64,000 nucleotides of DNA from Schaalia hyovaginalis (GCF_014208035.1 NZ_JACHMK010000001.1:1364001-1428000); one strand, 5' to 3'; positions 48,053 to 57,219 are shown, counted from the stretch's first letter. A program made the numbers and translations. The notes: generated by a model from the sequence alone, not told the origin.

Positions 48053-49078
48053 ATGACGCACTCCATGCCCCGTCTCGCCGCCCTCGCGGCGTGCTCCGCC
48101 CTCGTCCTCGCGGCGTGCGGCGGGCAGACTGCGCCCGACGCCTCGCAGTCCGCGGCCGCCGACGCGGCCCCCCTGGTCCTCGGCCTCACCTACATCCCCA
48201 ACGTCCAGTTCGCACCCGCCTACATCGCTGCGGATGACGGATTCTTCACCGAACGCGGCATCGATGCGACCATCCGCCACCACGGCGCGGACGAGGGGCT
48301 CTTCACGGCGCTCGTCGCGGGCGACGAGGACGTGGTCATCGCCTCGGGCGACGAGGCGGTCGTGGGCGCGGCCTCCGGGATGGATCTCGTCTCGATCGGC
48401 GCCTACTACCGCTCGTACCCCGGCGTCGTCATCGTCCCCTCGGGCTCGGATGTCACGGAGCTGGCCGACCTCAAGGGCAAGACGATCGGGATCCCGGGCG
48501 AGTACGGCTCGAACTGGTACGCCACTCTCGCCGCCCTCAACGAGGCCGGGCTCTCGACTGAGGACGTGACCATCGCGTCGATCGGATACACCCAGCAGGC
48601 GGCGATCGCCGCCGGGCAGGTCGATGCCGTCGTCGGATTCACGAACAACGACCTCGTTCAGATGGAGCGCGCCGGTCTGAACGTCCATTCGATCCCGCTG
48701 GGATCCGATGTCCCCCTCGTCGGCGCCTCGATCATCACGACACGGGCGTGGGCCGAGGCCAACCCCGGGCTCGCGAAGCAGGCGGTCGCGGCGATCGCCG
48801 CCGGCGTCGACGCCGCGATCTCCTTCCCGGATCACGCCTTGGAGGTGACCGCCCTAAGGGACGACACCCTGTCGGATGCGGCGACCCTGCAGACGGCGAA
48901 GTCCGTGCTGGATGCGACGATCCCCCTGTGGCGGGGCGATGACGGTGCGCCGACCCCCGTTCAGGACACCGGCACCTGGACGAAGATGGTCTCCTTCCTC
49001 GGGACGATCCCCGGTCTGCTCCAGGGGGGCGTCGATCCCGCCGCGGTGGTGACGAACGACTATGCGGGTGGCGAGTAG
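48053..49078 (+). CDS. ribY: NMT1/THI5-like substrate-binding lipoprotein, predicted riboflavin-binding RibY
   Basis: A 341-residue extracytoplasmic binding protein. The signal peptide ends in a lipobox, LVLAACGG, near residue 23. The mature protein is of the NMT1/SsuA-like type II fold: LTYIPNVQFAPAYIAADDGFFTERGID, SGDEAVVGAASGMDLVSIGAY, DLKGKTIGIPGEYGSNW and AGQVDAVVGFTNNDL. Such proteins bind thiamin precursors or, in the RibY branch, riboflavin. The FMN riboswitch upstream favours riboflavin. It starts ten bases after ribX. No ATPase gene follows. Confidence 0.85.
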   Translation: MTHSMPRLAALAACSALVLAACGGQTAPDASQSAAADAAPLVLGLTYIPNVQFAPAYIAADDGFFTERGIDATIRHHGADEGLFTALVAGDEDVVIASGDEAVVGAASGMDLVSIGAYYRSYPGVVIVPSGSDVTELADLKGKTIGIPGEYGSNWYATLAALNEAGLSTEDVTIASIGYTQQAAIAAGQVDAVVGFTNNDLVQMERAGLNVHSIPLGSDVPLVGASIITTRAWAEANPGLAKQAVAAIAAGVDAAISFPDHALEVTALRDDTLSDAATLQTAKSVLDATIPLWRGDDGAPTPVQDTGTWTKMVSFLGTIPGLLQGGVDPAAVVTNDYAGGE

Positions 49079-49127
49079 CCCCGTTCCGAGTTTCGGCGCG
49101 CCGGGGCGGCGGAGTGCGCCCTGCCTC

Positions 49128-49133
49128 TAGAGT
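49128..49133 (+). promoter_or_regulatory. -10 hexamer TAGAGT, likely leaderless promoter of hisE-hisG
   Basis: TAGAGT lies six bases before the hisE GTG at 49140 with no Shine-Dalgarno sequence. Confidence 0.5.
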
Positions 49134-49139
49134 GGGCCC

Positions 49140-49403
49140 GTGACTACATTCGAGAACCTCTTCGCCGAACTGTCCGAGAAGGCCCAGACCCGCCCCGAGG
49201 GTTCCGGGACCGTTGCCGAACTCGACAAGGGCGTCCATGCGATCGGGAAGAAGATCATCGAGGAGGCCGGCGAGGTCTGGATGGCCGCGGAGTACGAGAG
49301 CCTCGACGACTGCGCCCTGGAGATCTCCCAGCTCCTCTACCACGCCCAGGTCATGATGATCGCCAAGGGGCTCACGCTCGACGACGTCTACCGTCACCTC
49401 TGA
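49140..49403 (+). CDS. hisE: Phosphoribosyl-ATP pyrophosphatase HisE
   Basis: An 87-residue all-alpha pyrophosphohydrolase for the second histidine step. The metal-binding segment is [17 protein letters not shown] and the second acidic helix is [18 protein letters not shown]. It is a stand-alone HisE, not fused to HisI. The GTG start follows a -10 hexamer by six bases. It lies seven bases before hisG; the hisE-hisG pair is conserved in Actinobacteria. Confidence 0.95.
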   Translation: MTTFENLFAELSEKAQTRPEGSGTVAELDKGVHAIGKKIIEEAGEVWMAAEYESLDDCALEISQLLYHAQVMMIAKGLTLDDVYRHL

Positions 49404-49410
49404 GGAAACC

Positions 49411-50256
49411 ATGCTGCGCATTGCCGTCCCCAACAAGGGGTCACTGTCCGAACCCGCCATCGAGCTCCTCGCAGAAGCGGGGTACCGCACGCGTCGGCGG
49501 GGCCGCGAACTCGTCCTCACCGACGCGGTCAACGATGTGGAGCTGTTCTTCCTGCGTCCGCGCGACATCGCGGTGTACGTGGGGAGCGGCTCAATCCACG
49601 CCGGGATCACGGGACGGGATCTCCTGCTCGATTCGGCGACGCGCGCGGTCGAGCACCGGGCGCTCGGATTCGCCCGCTCGACCTTCCGATTCGCCGCGCC
49701 GATCGGGTGGATCGGCGATCTTCGCGAGATCGCGGGGAAGCGGGTCGGTGCCTCCTACGATCACCTCGTTCGCTCCTACCTGGAGTCGAAGGGGATCGAG
49801 GCCGAGGTCGTGCACCTCGACGGGGCCGTCGAGTCCTCGGTGCGCCTGGGCGTGGCCGACCTCATCGCGGATGTCGTCGAGACCGGTTCGACGCTGAGGG
49901 CGGCGGGCCTCGAGGTCTTCGGCGATCCGATCCTCGAATCCGAGGCGGTCCTCATCACCCGTGAGGAGCTGCGCGACGACCCGGCCCTGGCGACCCTGGA
50001 CCGCAGGCTCCAGGGCGTGCAGGTCGCGCGCTCCTACGTGATCGTCGACTTCAACGTCCGCGAGCAGGACCTGGAGAAGACGATCGCGATCGCGCCCGGT
50101 TTCGATTCGCCAACCATCAGCCCGCTCCTCGATTCGGAGTGGCGCGCGGTGCGCGTCATGGTCGAGGTCGAGGGGATCAATCTCGTGCTCGACCGTCTCC
50201 ATGAGGCCGGCGCGCGCGGGATCATCGTCACCGAGCTCAAGGCATCCCGACTCTGA
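49411..50256 (+). CDS. hisG: ATP phosphoribosyltransferase HisG (long form)
   Basis: A 281-residue enzyme for the first, feedback-regulated step of histidine synthesis. [22 protein letters not shown] begins the catalytic part; the PRPP-binding motif is [21 protein letters not shown]. The last ~75 residues (from [15 protein letters not shown]) form the ACT-like histidine-binding domain, so no HisZ is needed. It follows hisE closely. Confidence 0.96.
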   Translation: MLRIAVPNKGSLSEPAIELLAEAGYRTRRRGRELVLTDAVNDVELFFLRPRDIAVYVGSGSIHAGITGRDLLLDSATRAVEHRALGFARSTFRFAAPIGWIGDLREIAGKRVGASYDHLVRSYLESKGIEAEVVHLDGAVESSVRLGVADLIADVVETGSTLRAAGLEVFGDPILESEAVLITREELRDDPALATLDRRLQGVQVARSYVIVDFNVREQDLEKTIAIAPGFDSPTISPLLDSEWRAVRVMVEVEGINLVLDRLHEAGARGIIVTELKASRL

Positions 50257-50282
50257 TCGGCGCCGGTGCCGCCTCCGGGTCG

Positions 50283-50288
50283 TAGGCT
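50283..50288 (+). promoter_or_regulatory. -10 hexamer TAGGCT, likely leaderless promoter of pafB
   Basis: TAGGCT lies six bases before the pafB GTG at 50295 with no clear Shine-Dalgarno sequence. Confidence 0.45.
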
Positions 50289-50294
50289 TGGCCC

Positions 50295-51221
50295 GTGAAG
50301 GAGAACGTTTCAACGAGCACCCGGGTCCTCGGGCTCCTCATCGAGCTCCTCGGTGCCGAGCGCCCGAGGAGCAAACGGAGGCTGAGGGAGCTGCCGGGCT
50401 ATCGCGGTCTGAGCGGCGCCGCTTTCGAGTCGCAGTTCCAAAGGGACAAGTCGGCGTTGCGCGATGCGGGCATCCTCGTCGAACTCGTCGGCGGCGGGGA
50501 CGACGCCTACACGATCTCCTCCGATTCCTTCGCGTCGGCGCCGGTCGCCCTCGATGATCTCGATGGGGCGCTCGTCCAGCTCGCTGTGTCGGCCTGGAAC
50601 CCGCGCGAGGCGGATCCTTCACTCATCGATCCGAAGATCGCGGCCCTTTCCACGGGCGCTTCTCCAGCGGCGGGGCGCCTCACCCTCGGGCTCGAGGGTG
50701 CGGAGACGGTCGCCCGAATCGTCGAGGCGATCGCGGATCGGCGGATCGTGTCCTTCGAGTACCGTTCGGTGAACGGCGCTTTCGCCCGAGCGGTCGAGCC
50801 CTGGCGACTGGTCGTTAGAGGGCGGGCCCTGTACCTGTGGGGGGCGGATCTCGATCGTGAGGGCCAACGCCTGTTCAGGCTGTCGCGATTCGATTCGCCC
50901 GTCGAGTTCCTGGGAGAGCCCGGCGATGCCGGGCCCGTCCCGGAGGACCTCGCGGCTCCTTTCGAGGCGCAGCTCATCGCCCCGCTGCTGCTCGTCCGGG
51001 AGACAGCGGCGGCCGGGATCCGGCGCTTCATCGATGAGGGCGATGGGCTCCGCGACGGGAAGTGGCGCGAGGCCCGGGGAGAGCCGGGGGAGAGGGGAGA
51101 GTGGGTGTCCCGCATTCTCAGCGAGGTCGAGGACGTGGTCGTCCTCGAACCTGAGGACTTGCGCGAGGAGATTCTCGAGCGTCTTCGCGTCGCGGAGTCG
51201 TGGGGTGGTGCCAATGCCTGA
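50295..51221 (+). CDS. pafB: WYL-domain regulator PafB
   Basis: A 308-residue winged-helix/WYL protein. The N-terminal wHTH (TRVLGLLIELLGAERPRSKRRLRELPG) is followed by a WYL domain with IVSFEYRSVNG, PWRLVVRGRALYLWGADLDR and FRLSRF, and a C-terminal WCX extension. PafB and PafC form a heteromeric activator of the LexA-independent DNA damage response in mycobacteria, with the WYL domain thought to sense single-stranded DNA. It overlaps pafC by eight bases. In many relatives these genes follow pafA directly; here pafA is about 34 kb away. Confidence 0.9.
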   Translation: MKENVSTSTRVLGLLIELLGAERPRSKRRLRELPGYRGLSGAAFESQFQRDKSALRDAGILVELVGGGDDAYTISSDSFASAPVALDDLDGALVQLAVSAWNPREADPSLIDPKIAALSTGASPAAGRLTLGLEGAETVARIVEAIADRRIVSFEYRSVNGAFARAVEPWRLVVRGRALYLWGADLDREGQRLFRLSRFDSPVEFLGEPGDAGPVPEDLAAPFEAQLIAPLLLVRETAAAGIRRFIDEGDGLRDGKWREARGEPGERGEWVSRILSEVEDVVVLEPEDLREEILERLRVAESWGGANA

Positions 51222-52152
51222 GGTCGTCCCCGTCGCGATCGCGCGTCTGCTGTCCCTCCTCGCCTGGATCGGGGAGCATCCCGGTGCCGATGTGGCGGAC
51301 GCCGCCGCGCGCTTCCAGCGTTCCAAGCGCCAGATCCGGCGCGATATCGAGGCACTCGGCTCAGTGGGTGATTCTCTTCCTGGAGCGTCCTTCGAGATCG
51401 ATTGGGATCTTTACGAGGTCGAGGATCGTCTCCGGATCCACTCCACGATGGGCGTGGACCTGCCGCCGCGCCTGACCGCGAAGGAGGCCTCGGCGATCCT
51501 GGTGGGGCTGGCCGCCCTCGCGCCCAGTCTGGGCGCGGAGCTGAGGGCCCGGATCCCTCGGACGGCGCTCGCCGTGCGCGCCCTGGCGGGTGCGGGCGTC
51601 CCCGATCCGCTCGTGATCGCGGAGGAGGGCGCCGACGTCCGGGTGCGTCTGGACCTTCTCGCCCGGGCGATCGGCGGCGCGATCCCGGTGGCCTTCACCT
51701 ACGCGCGCGATGGCGCTCCCGCGAAGCGCAGGGAGGTGGAGCCCTGGGATGCGCGTCTCGACGGGGGAGAGTGGATTCTCCGTGGATGGTGCCGTGAATC
51801 CGAGGGCGAGAGGAACTTCGCCGTCTCGCGGATGTCGGATCTCGAACTCCTCCCGGGACGGGTCATGCACTCGGCTCCGACCGCGGCGAACGAGGGTGAG
51901 ACGGTGATCGTGCGGACCACTGCCAGGGGGCGCTGGGTCGGCGAGGAATTCGCGACGGTGAGGACGCGGGAATCCGGCGAGGACATCGAATTGGAAGTCC
52001 CCGTATGGAACGAGGGATGGTTCGACTCCCTGCTGCTCGACCTCGCCCCCTGCGTCATCGAGGCGCCCGCGGATGCGAAGGCGCGCAGCGCCGCTCGGGC
52101 GCGCAGGGCCCTTCGGGCCTGGGAAGAGGCGACTGCGGGGGAGGGGCGATGA
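51214..52152 (+). CDS. pafC: WYL-domain regulator PafC
   Basis: A 312-residue partner of PafB. The N-terminal HTH (ARLLSLLAWIGEHPGADVADAAARFQRSKRQIRRDIEAL) is of the DeoR-like WYL class; the WYL domain is recognisable in PVAFTYARDGAPAKRREVEPWDARLDGGEWILRGWCRE read across two strands, ending in FAVSRMSDLELL. A C-terminal WCX domain follows. The start at 51214 lies inside the end of pafB, and helY begins in its last four bases (ATGA), giving a coupled pafB-pafC-helY unit. Confidence 0.9.
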   Translation: MPEVVPVAIARLLSLLAWIGEHPGADVADAAARFQRSKRQIRRDIEALGSVGDSLPGASFEIDWDLYEVEDRLRIHSTMGVDLPPRLTAKEASAILVGLAALAPSLGAELRARIPRTALAVRALAGAGVPDPLVIAEEGADVRVRLDLLARAIGGAIPVAFTYARDGAPAKRREVEPWDARLDGGEWILRGWCRESEGERNFAVSRMSDLELLPGRVMHSAPTAANEGETVIVRTTARGRWVGEEFATVRTRESGEDIELEVPVWNEGWFDSLLLDLAPCVIEAPADAKARSAARARRALRAWEEATAGEGR

Positions 52153-54908
52153 GTCCGAAGCGGAGGCGCTCCCGTGAAGCGCCGGTCGACGCGGATGATG
52201 AGGCGCCGAGCGCGGCCGAGCGCATGGCCCTCTTCAAGGCCGCGATGAGGCAGGAGAAGACGCATCGGGCCGAGTACGTGCGCGGGCTCTCCTTCCTCCC
52301 CGATGCCTTCCAGATCGAGGCGATGGATGCCCTCGAGGCGGAGGAGAACGTCCTCGTCGCCGCGCCGACGGGGGCGGGGAAGACCATGATCGGCGAGTTC
52401 GCCACGTCATTGGCGCTCTCCAGGGGGCGGCGGAGCTTCTACACCGCTCCGATCAAGGCCTTGTCGAACCAGAAGTTCGCCGAATTGAGCGAGCGCTTCG
52501 GCCCCGGATGCGTGGGCCTGCTCACCGGCGACGCTTCGATCAACCCGGGCGCTCCGGTCGTCGTCATGACGACCGAGGTCCTGAGGAACATGATTTACGC
52601 GGGTTCGGATCTGGGCGACGTGGATTCGGTCGTGCTCGACGAGGTGCATTACCTCGCGGACCGCTTCCGGGGCCCGGTGTGGGAGGAGGTCATCATCCAC
52701 CTGCCGAGGAGCGCCCGGGTCGTCGCTCTTTCCGCCACGGTTTCGAATGCAGAGGAGTTCGGCGCGTGGATCCAGGAGGTCAGGGGCGGCTGCCGGGTGA
52801 TCGTCTCCGAGATCCGGCCGGTTCCCCTGTACCAGCACATGGTGGTCGGCAGGACGATCTACGACCTCTACGGCCCCGGGAGGCGCGCGGAGGAGGGACG
52901 GCTCAATCCGGAGCTCCTCGCCGCTGTGTCGAACCCCTCCGCGTCCGAGGGCGGGCGCGGTTCACGGAATTGGCGCCTCCCCCGTTCCCGGGCGCCCCGA
53001 GAATCGAGGCCCTCGACGCTCATCAGCCTCGATCGCGCGGGGCTCCTGCCCGCCATCACATTCGTCTTCTCCCGAGCGGGATGCGAGGCCGCGGTCGATC
53101 AGGTGCTCGCTGCGGGGATCGTGCTCACCTCGCCCGAGGAGGCGCGGAGGATCCGTCATGAGATCGAGTCGGTGACGGCGGCGATCTCGCCGGAGGACTT
53201 CGCGGTGCTGGGCGTGTCCCATTGGGCCGAGGGGCTGGAGCGCGGTGTCGCGGCGCATCATGCGGGGATGCTCCCCCTCATGAAGGAGACCGTCGAGCGC
53301 CTCTTCGCCCGGGGCCTCATCAAGATGGTGTACGCGACGGAGACCCTCGCCCTGGGGATCAACATGCCGGCGCGTTCGGTCGTCATCGAGTCCTTGATGA
53401 AGTGGAACGGCGTCGAGCACGTGCGCCTGAGCCCGGGGGAGTACACGCAGCTGTCCGGGAGGGCCGGTCGGCGCGGCATCGACACGGAGGGGCACGCGCT
53501 CGTCCTTCATCGCGGCTCGGTGGCCCCCGAGGAGGTCGCTTCGCTCGCCTCGAAGCGCACCTATCCGCTCATCAGCGCCTTCACCCCGCGGTACAACATG
53601 GTCGTCAATCTGCTCGATCACTCGACCCGCGCCAAGACGCGCTCGCTGCTGGAGACCTCCTTCGCGCAGTTCCAGGCGGATGCTTCGCTCGTGCGCCTTG
53701 CGGCGCGGGTCAAGGAGCTTCAGTCGGACAAGGACGCGCTGCGCGAGGCGATGCGCTGCGATCTGGGGGATGCGGGCGAGTACTTCCGACTGCGCGACGA
53801 GCTCTCCCTGGCTCAGAAGGCGGCGGCCCGCGAGCGCAGGAGCGCGATGCGGGTCGCCCAGTCCGATCTGCTCGCCTCCTTGGGGCCGGGGGACGTCATC
53901 GCCTATGGGCGAGGGCGCAGGAGCCTGTACGCGGTCGTCGCCTTCCAGTCCCAGACCGCGATCGGGAGGGTTTCGACGACGGTCATCGGAACCGATGGGA
54001 AGTTCCATACCCTCGGGGCCCAGGACTGCGCGGCGGATCTGCGCAAGGCGGGCCGGATGAGCATCGCGGGAGGCTCGGCGCTGCGCAGGAACAAGGAGCG
54101 CACGCGCATCGCGGAGCAGTTGCGGCGCCTCGTGCGCTCCGGTCGGCTCGTCGAGGCCCGTCCCGTCGTCGCAGGTGCGCAGGCCTGCGACCTTGAGGCC
54201 CTCGAAGCGAGGCTCCGCTCTCATGGGGTGCACCGCTGCCCGAAACGTGAAGAACACGCGAAGGCCGGGTACCGCTGGGCGCGTCTGGACCGGGAGGGGA
54301 GTGCGCTCGAGAAGAAGATCGACGCGCGCTCGCACTCCGTGGCGAAGCGTTTCGACAAGGTGTGCGTGGTCCTCGAGGAGCTGGGCTTCATCGACGGCGA
54401 TCGCGTGACCGAGCGCGGGCAGCAGCTGCGCCGGATCTTCGGCGAACGCGACCTCATCGTCATGGAAGCGCTCGCATCTCGAGCCTGGGAGGGGCTGGAC
54501 GATCCGGAACTCGCTGCGATCGTATCGACCTGCGTCTTCGAGTCGCGGTCCGAGAACGGGCCGGCGGGCCCGCCCGAGCACCTGCCGCCCTCGCTCTCGC
54601 GCGCCTGGGATGCGACGATCCGGGCGGCTGAACGCGTGCGCGAGGCTGAGGAGGCTGCGGGCCTCGAGGCCTCTGCGCTTCCGGATCCGGGATTGATGGG
54701 GCCCTGCTTGGCATGGGCGAATGGTGCGAGTCTGTCCACTGCCCTCCTCGAGGAGGAGATGCAGGGCGGCGACTTCGTCCGCTGGATCCGTCAGGTGGTG
54801 GATCTGCTCGATCAGCTCCGCGGGCTCGACGATCCCGGGCTCGCGGTCGGTGCGCGTCGAGCGAAGGACCTTCTGGTCCGCGGCGTCGTCTCCTGGAGCG
54901 CGCCGTGA
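52149..54908 (+). CDS. helY: Ski2/Mtr4-like DEAD/DEAH RNA helicase HelY
   Basis: A 919-residue superfamily 2 helicase. Motifs in order: I APTGAGKT, Ia APIKALSNQKF, II DEVHYL, III ALSATVSN, V ATETLALGINMPAR, and VI QLSGRAGRRGID. The ratchet/arch-like C-terminal region (~from 470) contains a DSHCT-type helical end (FDKVCVVLEELGFIDGD, then CVFESRS). These proteins act in RNA decay and processing. In mycobacteria the order is pafB-pafC-tatA-tatC-helY; here helY follows pafC directly. It overlaps lnt by four bases. Confidence 0.94.
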   Translation: MSPKRRRSREAPVDADDEAPSAAERMALFKAAMRQEKTHRAEYVRGLSFLPDAFQIEAMDALEAEENVLVAAPTGAGKTMIGEFATSLALSRGRRSFYTAPIKALSNQKFAELSERFGPGCVGLLTGDASINPGAPVVVMTTEVLRNMIYAGSDLGDVDSVVLDEVHYLADRFRGPVWEEVIIHLPRSARVVALSATVSNAEEFGAWIQEVRGGCRVIVSEIRPVPLYQHMVVGRTIYDLYGPGRRAEEGRLNPELLAAVSNPSASEGGRGSRNWRLPRSRAPRESRPSTLISLDRAGLLPAITFVFSRAGCEAAVDQVLAAGIVLTSPEEARRIRHEIESVTAAISPEDFAVLGVSHWAEGLERGVAAHHAGMLPLMKETVERLFARGLIKMVYATETLALGINMPARSVVIESLMKWNGVEHVRLSPGEYTQLSGRAGRRGIDTEGHALVLHRGSVAPEEVASLASKRTYPLISAFTPRYNMVVNLLDHSTRAKTRSLLETSFAQFQADASLVRLAARVKELQSDKDALREAMRCDLGDAGEYFRLRDELSLAQKAAARERRSAMRVAQSDLLASLGPGDVIAYGRGRRSLYAVVAFQSQTAIGRVSTTVIGTDGKFHTLGAQDCAADLRKAGRMSIAGGSALRRNKERTRIAEQLRRLVRSGRLVEARPVVAGAQACDLEALEARLRSHGVHRCPKREEHAKAGYRWARLDREGSALEKKIDARSHSVAKRFDKVCVVLEELGFIDGDRVTERGQQLRRIFGERDLIVMEALASRAWEGLDDPELAAIVSTCVFESRSENGPAGPPEHLPPSLSRAWDATIRAAERVREAEEAAGLEASALPDPGLMGPCLAWANGASLSTALLEEEMQGGDFVRWIRQVVDLLDQLRGLDDPGLAVGARRAKDLLVRGVVSWSAP

Positions 54909-56548
54909 GCTGGTCGGGTCTTCGACGGCTCCTGCTCGCCGCCGGCGCCGGATTCGCCATGTGGGCCGCGTTCCCCGACCTGTCGTGGTGGTGGCTCATC
55001 GTCCCCTCGTTGGCGGTCCTCTTCGTCCTCGTCGATCACGCCTCGACGGGCCGGGCCCTCGTGGCCGCCTTCGTCTTCGGCGCGTGCTGGTGGCTTCCCC
55101 TCACCGATTGGGTCGTCCTGGCGACAGGAGGGAGGCTTCCGTGGTTCGCCTTGGCGGCGACGCAGGTCTGCTGGCTCCTGGTCTGGGTGCTCATCGTGCG
55201 GGTCGCATCGGTATGGGCCTGGGCGCAGGCCTGGTGGGGCCAGATCCTCGTCTACGTCCTGAGCTGGGTGGGCGTCGAACAGGCGCGCGGGCATTTCCCC
55301 TGGTCCGGTTTCCCCTGGGGCAATGTCGCGATTCCCCAGGTCGACTCGCCATTGGGGAGGCTCGCCCCCTTCGGGGGAGAGGTCCTCGTCTCCATGGTCG
55401 TCGTCACGCTCGCGGTGCTCGTGCGCAGGGCCTTCTCCTTGCGCACCGATGAGGACGTGAAGCACTGGTGGACCCGCCCCTTCCTTCTCCTTTTCGCGCT
55501 GGCCTTCGTCGTCGGCAGCGCCCTGGCGCCCCTCGCCGCCGCCCAGGAGGCGGGATCGGTGCGAGTGGGCGTCGTCCAGGGGAACATCGAGCTGCCCGGT
55601 CCGCGGACTTTCGCGATCGAGGGCAAGGTGACCGCGAATCATGCGGCGGTCTCGCGCGAGCTCGCTGAACACGCCGAGGCGCCGATCGACTTCGCGATCT
55701 GGGGGGAGACCGCCGCGGACCGCGATCCCCGGGAGTCCTCGATCGTGTCCGCCTCCCTCGATTCGGCCGCGCGGGTCCTCGACGCGCCGATCCTCTTCGG
55801 ATTCGCGAATATGAGGGACGGGTACCGGTGGAACTGGCTGGGCGTCTGGTACCGGGGGTCGGGCGTGGACGAGGGGGAGCTGTACGCGAAGCAGAAGCCC
55901 GTCCCCTTCGGGGAATTCATTCCCTTCCGCTCGTTCATCTCGGCGCTCGCCACGGAGGCCGCGCAGGTCAACGTCGATATGGCCGCGGCTGATAATCCTG
56001 CGCTCATGCGCGTCGGGCTCGCGGATTCTCGCACGATCCCCGTCGCGGTCGGCATCTGCTTCGAATCGGCCTACTCCTCGGTGATCGGGCAGGGCGTGCG
56101 CGAGGGCGGTCAGCTCATCATCGCGCCCTCGAACAACTACCATTTCCGCACTTCGGCCGAATCCGCTCAGCAGGCGCAATTGCTGAGATTCCGCGCATTG
56201 GAGTTCTCACGTTCTGCGGTCCAGGCCTCGACAACCGGAGAATCCGTTGTGATCAGGCCGAATGGTGCGATTCAAGCGAAGACCGGGCGCCAGAGCGCGG
56301 AGTATCTCATCGAATCGCTCCCATTGCGGACCACGCTCACGCCCTCGGCGCGCATGGGGGAGTGGCCGGCCTTCATCATCATGTCGGCGTGCGCCTTCTT
56401 CACCCTCCTCAGCCTCGCGGTGCTCATCGGCCGCGCGCTGTCGGTCCGACGCCGGAAGCGGCCGGGCGCTCAGGCGTCCCGGGCGAGCCTCCGAGAAGAG
56501 GCGGGGGCGCCGAGGGGCGGGACGGGAATCCGTGAAGCGGGGGGATGA
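54905..56548 (+). CDS. lnt: Apolipoprotein N-acyltransferase Lnt
   Basis: A 547-residue membrane enzyme adding a third acyl chain to lipoproteins. About six N-terminal helices (WAAFPDLSWWWLIVPSLAVLFVLV etc. in sequence order) are followed by an extracytoplasmic nitrilase domain with the catalytic triad Glu in IWGETAA (~270), Lys in KQKPVPFGEF (~329) and Cys in VGICFESAYSS (~385). PSNNYHFRTSAESAQQAQL is also conserved. A last helix near 490-510 closes the protein, with a basic tail. GTG start overlaps helY. It can act on the lipoproteins encoded nearby (DctP-like, RibY). Confidence 0.94.
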   Translation: MSWSGLRRLLLAAGAGFAMWAAFPDLSWWWLIVPSLAVLFVLVDHASTGRALVAAFVFGACWWLPLTDWVVLATGGRLPWFALAATQVCWLLVWVLIVRVASVWAWAQAWWGQILVYVLSWVGVEQARGHFPWSGFPWGNVAIPQVDSPLGRLAPFGGEVLVSMVVVTLAVLVRRAFSLRTDEDVKHWWTRPFLLLFALAFVVGSALAPLAAAQEAGSVRVGVVQGNIELPGPRTFAIEGKVTANHAAVSRELAEHAEAPIDFAIWGETAADRDPRESSIVSASLDSAARVLDAPILFGFANMRDGYRWNWLGVWYRGSGVDEGELYAKQKPVPFGEFIPFRSFISALATEAAQVNVDMAAADNPALMRVGLADSRTIPVAVGICFESAYSSVIGQGVREGGQLIIAPSNNYHFRTSAESAQQAQLLRFRALEFSRSAVQASTTGESVVIRPNGAIQAKTGRQSAEYLIESLPLRTTLTPSARMGEWPAFIIMSACAFFTLLSLAVLIGRALSVRRRKRPGAQASRASLREEAGAPRGGTGIREAGG

Positions 56549-56551
56549 GGA

Positions 56552-56586
56552 CGCCCCGGACTCAACATTATGTCAGATCCGGGGCG
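56552..56586. terminator. Bidirectional terminator between lnt and rbpA
   Basis: CGCCCCGGA (56552-56560) pairs with TCCGGGGCG (56578-56586) around a 17-base loop, followed by CTTCTTT. It lies between the convergent lnt and rbpA genes. The loop contains a 15-base sequence repeated at 57079. Confidence 0.75.
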
Positions 56587-56636
56587 CTTCTTTCGGCTGC
56601 CGATCATGCCGGGCTCTCGGCCCGAGGGCGAGGGGT

Positions 56637-57002
56637 TCAGCTCTTGCGGTAGTGGCCCTCGGGGCGCAGACGGCCTTCGCGGTAGGCGGTGAGCTGTTCG
56701 TTGAGGACGACTTCGAGCTCTTCGAGGCTGCGGCGCTCGCAGAGCATGTCCCAGTGGGTGCGTACGGGCTTCGCCGGCTTCGTCTCGGTGTCCTCGGGGG
56801 CCTCGCCGACGAGTTCCGCGGTGGTGCCGCAGCGGCATCCCCAGGTGGGCGGCGCAGTGGCCTCCACCGACAAGGGCATCTCGAAGACGTGCCCGTTGGG
56901 GCAGGCGTACTTCACCGTGTAGCGATCCGCGAAGACGACGCCGTCCTCGGACTCCATCGACTTCGATCCGATCTGCATGCCTCGAAGTGCGCGATCCGCC
57001 AT
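56637..57002 (-). CDS. rbpA: RNA polymerase-binding protein RbpA
   Basis: A 121-residue actinobacterial transcription factor that binds sigma-A and stabilises the open complex. The N-terminal tail MADRALRGMQIGSKSMESE leads into the RbpA core domain with a zinc-ribbon-like set of cysteines (CPNGH ... WGCRCG). The basic/sigma-interaction C-terminal helices contain RTHWDMLCERRSLEELEVVLNEQL. ATG start after GAGGAGG. It is divergent from the PAP2 gene, with an AT-rich palindrome in between. Confidence 0.96.
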   Translation of the reverse strand: MADRALRGMQIGSKSMESEDGVVFADRYTVKYACPNGHVFEMPLSVEATAPPTWGCRCGTTAELVGEAPEDTETKPAKPVRTHWDMLCERRSLEELEVVLNEQLTAYREGRLRPEGHYRKS

Positions 57003-57071
57003 GACATCCTCCTCAGTGGATAATGGAACCCCCGGTATTTTAGCGGACTTCCCCCCCTGCCCGCCGAGCCG

Positions 57072-57085
57072 ATAATGTACATTAT
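57072..57085. promoter_or_regulatory. Perfect 14-bp palindrome ATAATGTACATTAT in the rbpA/PAP2 divergent region
   Basis: The sequence equals its own reverse complement and stands in an AT-rich pocket of an otherwise GC-rich intergenic region of about 217 bases. It may be an operator or a pair of overlapping -10 elements. Confidence 0.5.
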
Positions 57086-57219
57086 GTCAGATCGTCGCTT
57101 TCGTATCAGGGATCACTCCCGATTCCCCCCGATTCGCACCGGAGTTTCTCGAGAACTCCCCTCACCGCGCATACGATGAACGCCGGACGCCGAAATAGCC
57201 GGCGGGAATCGAGGAACAC

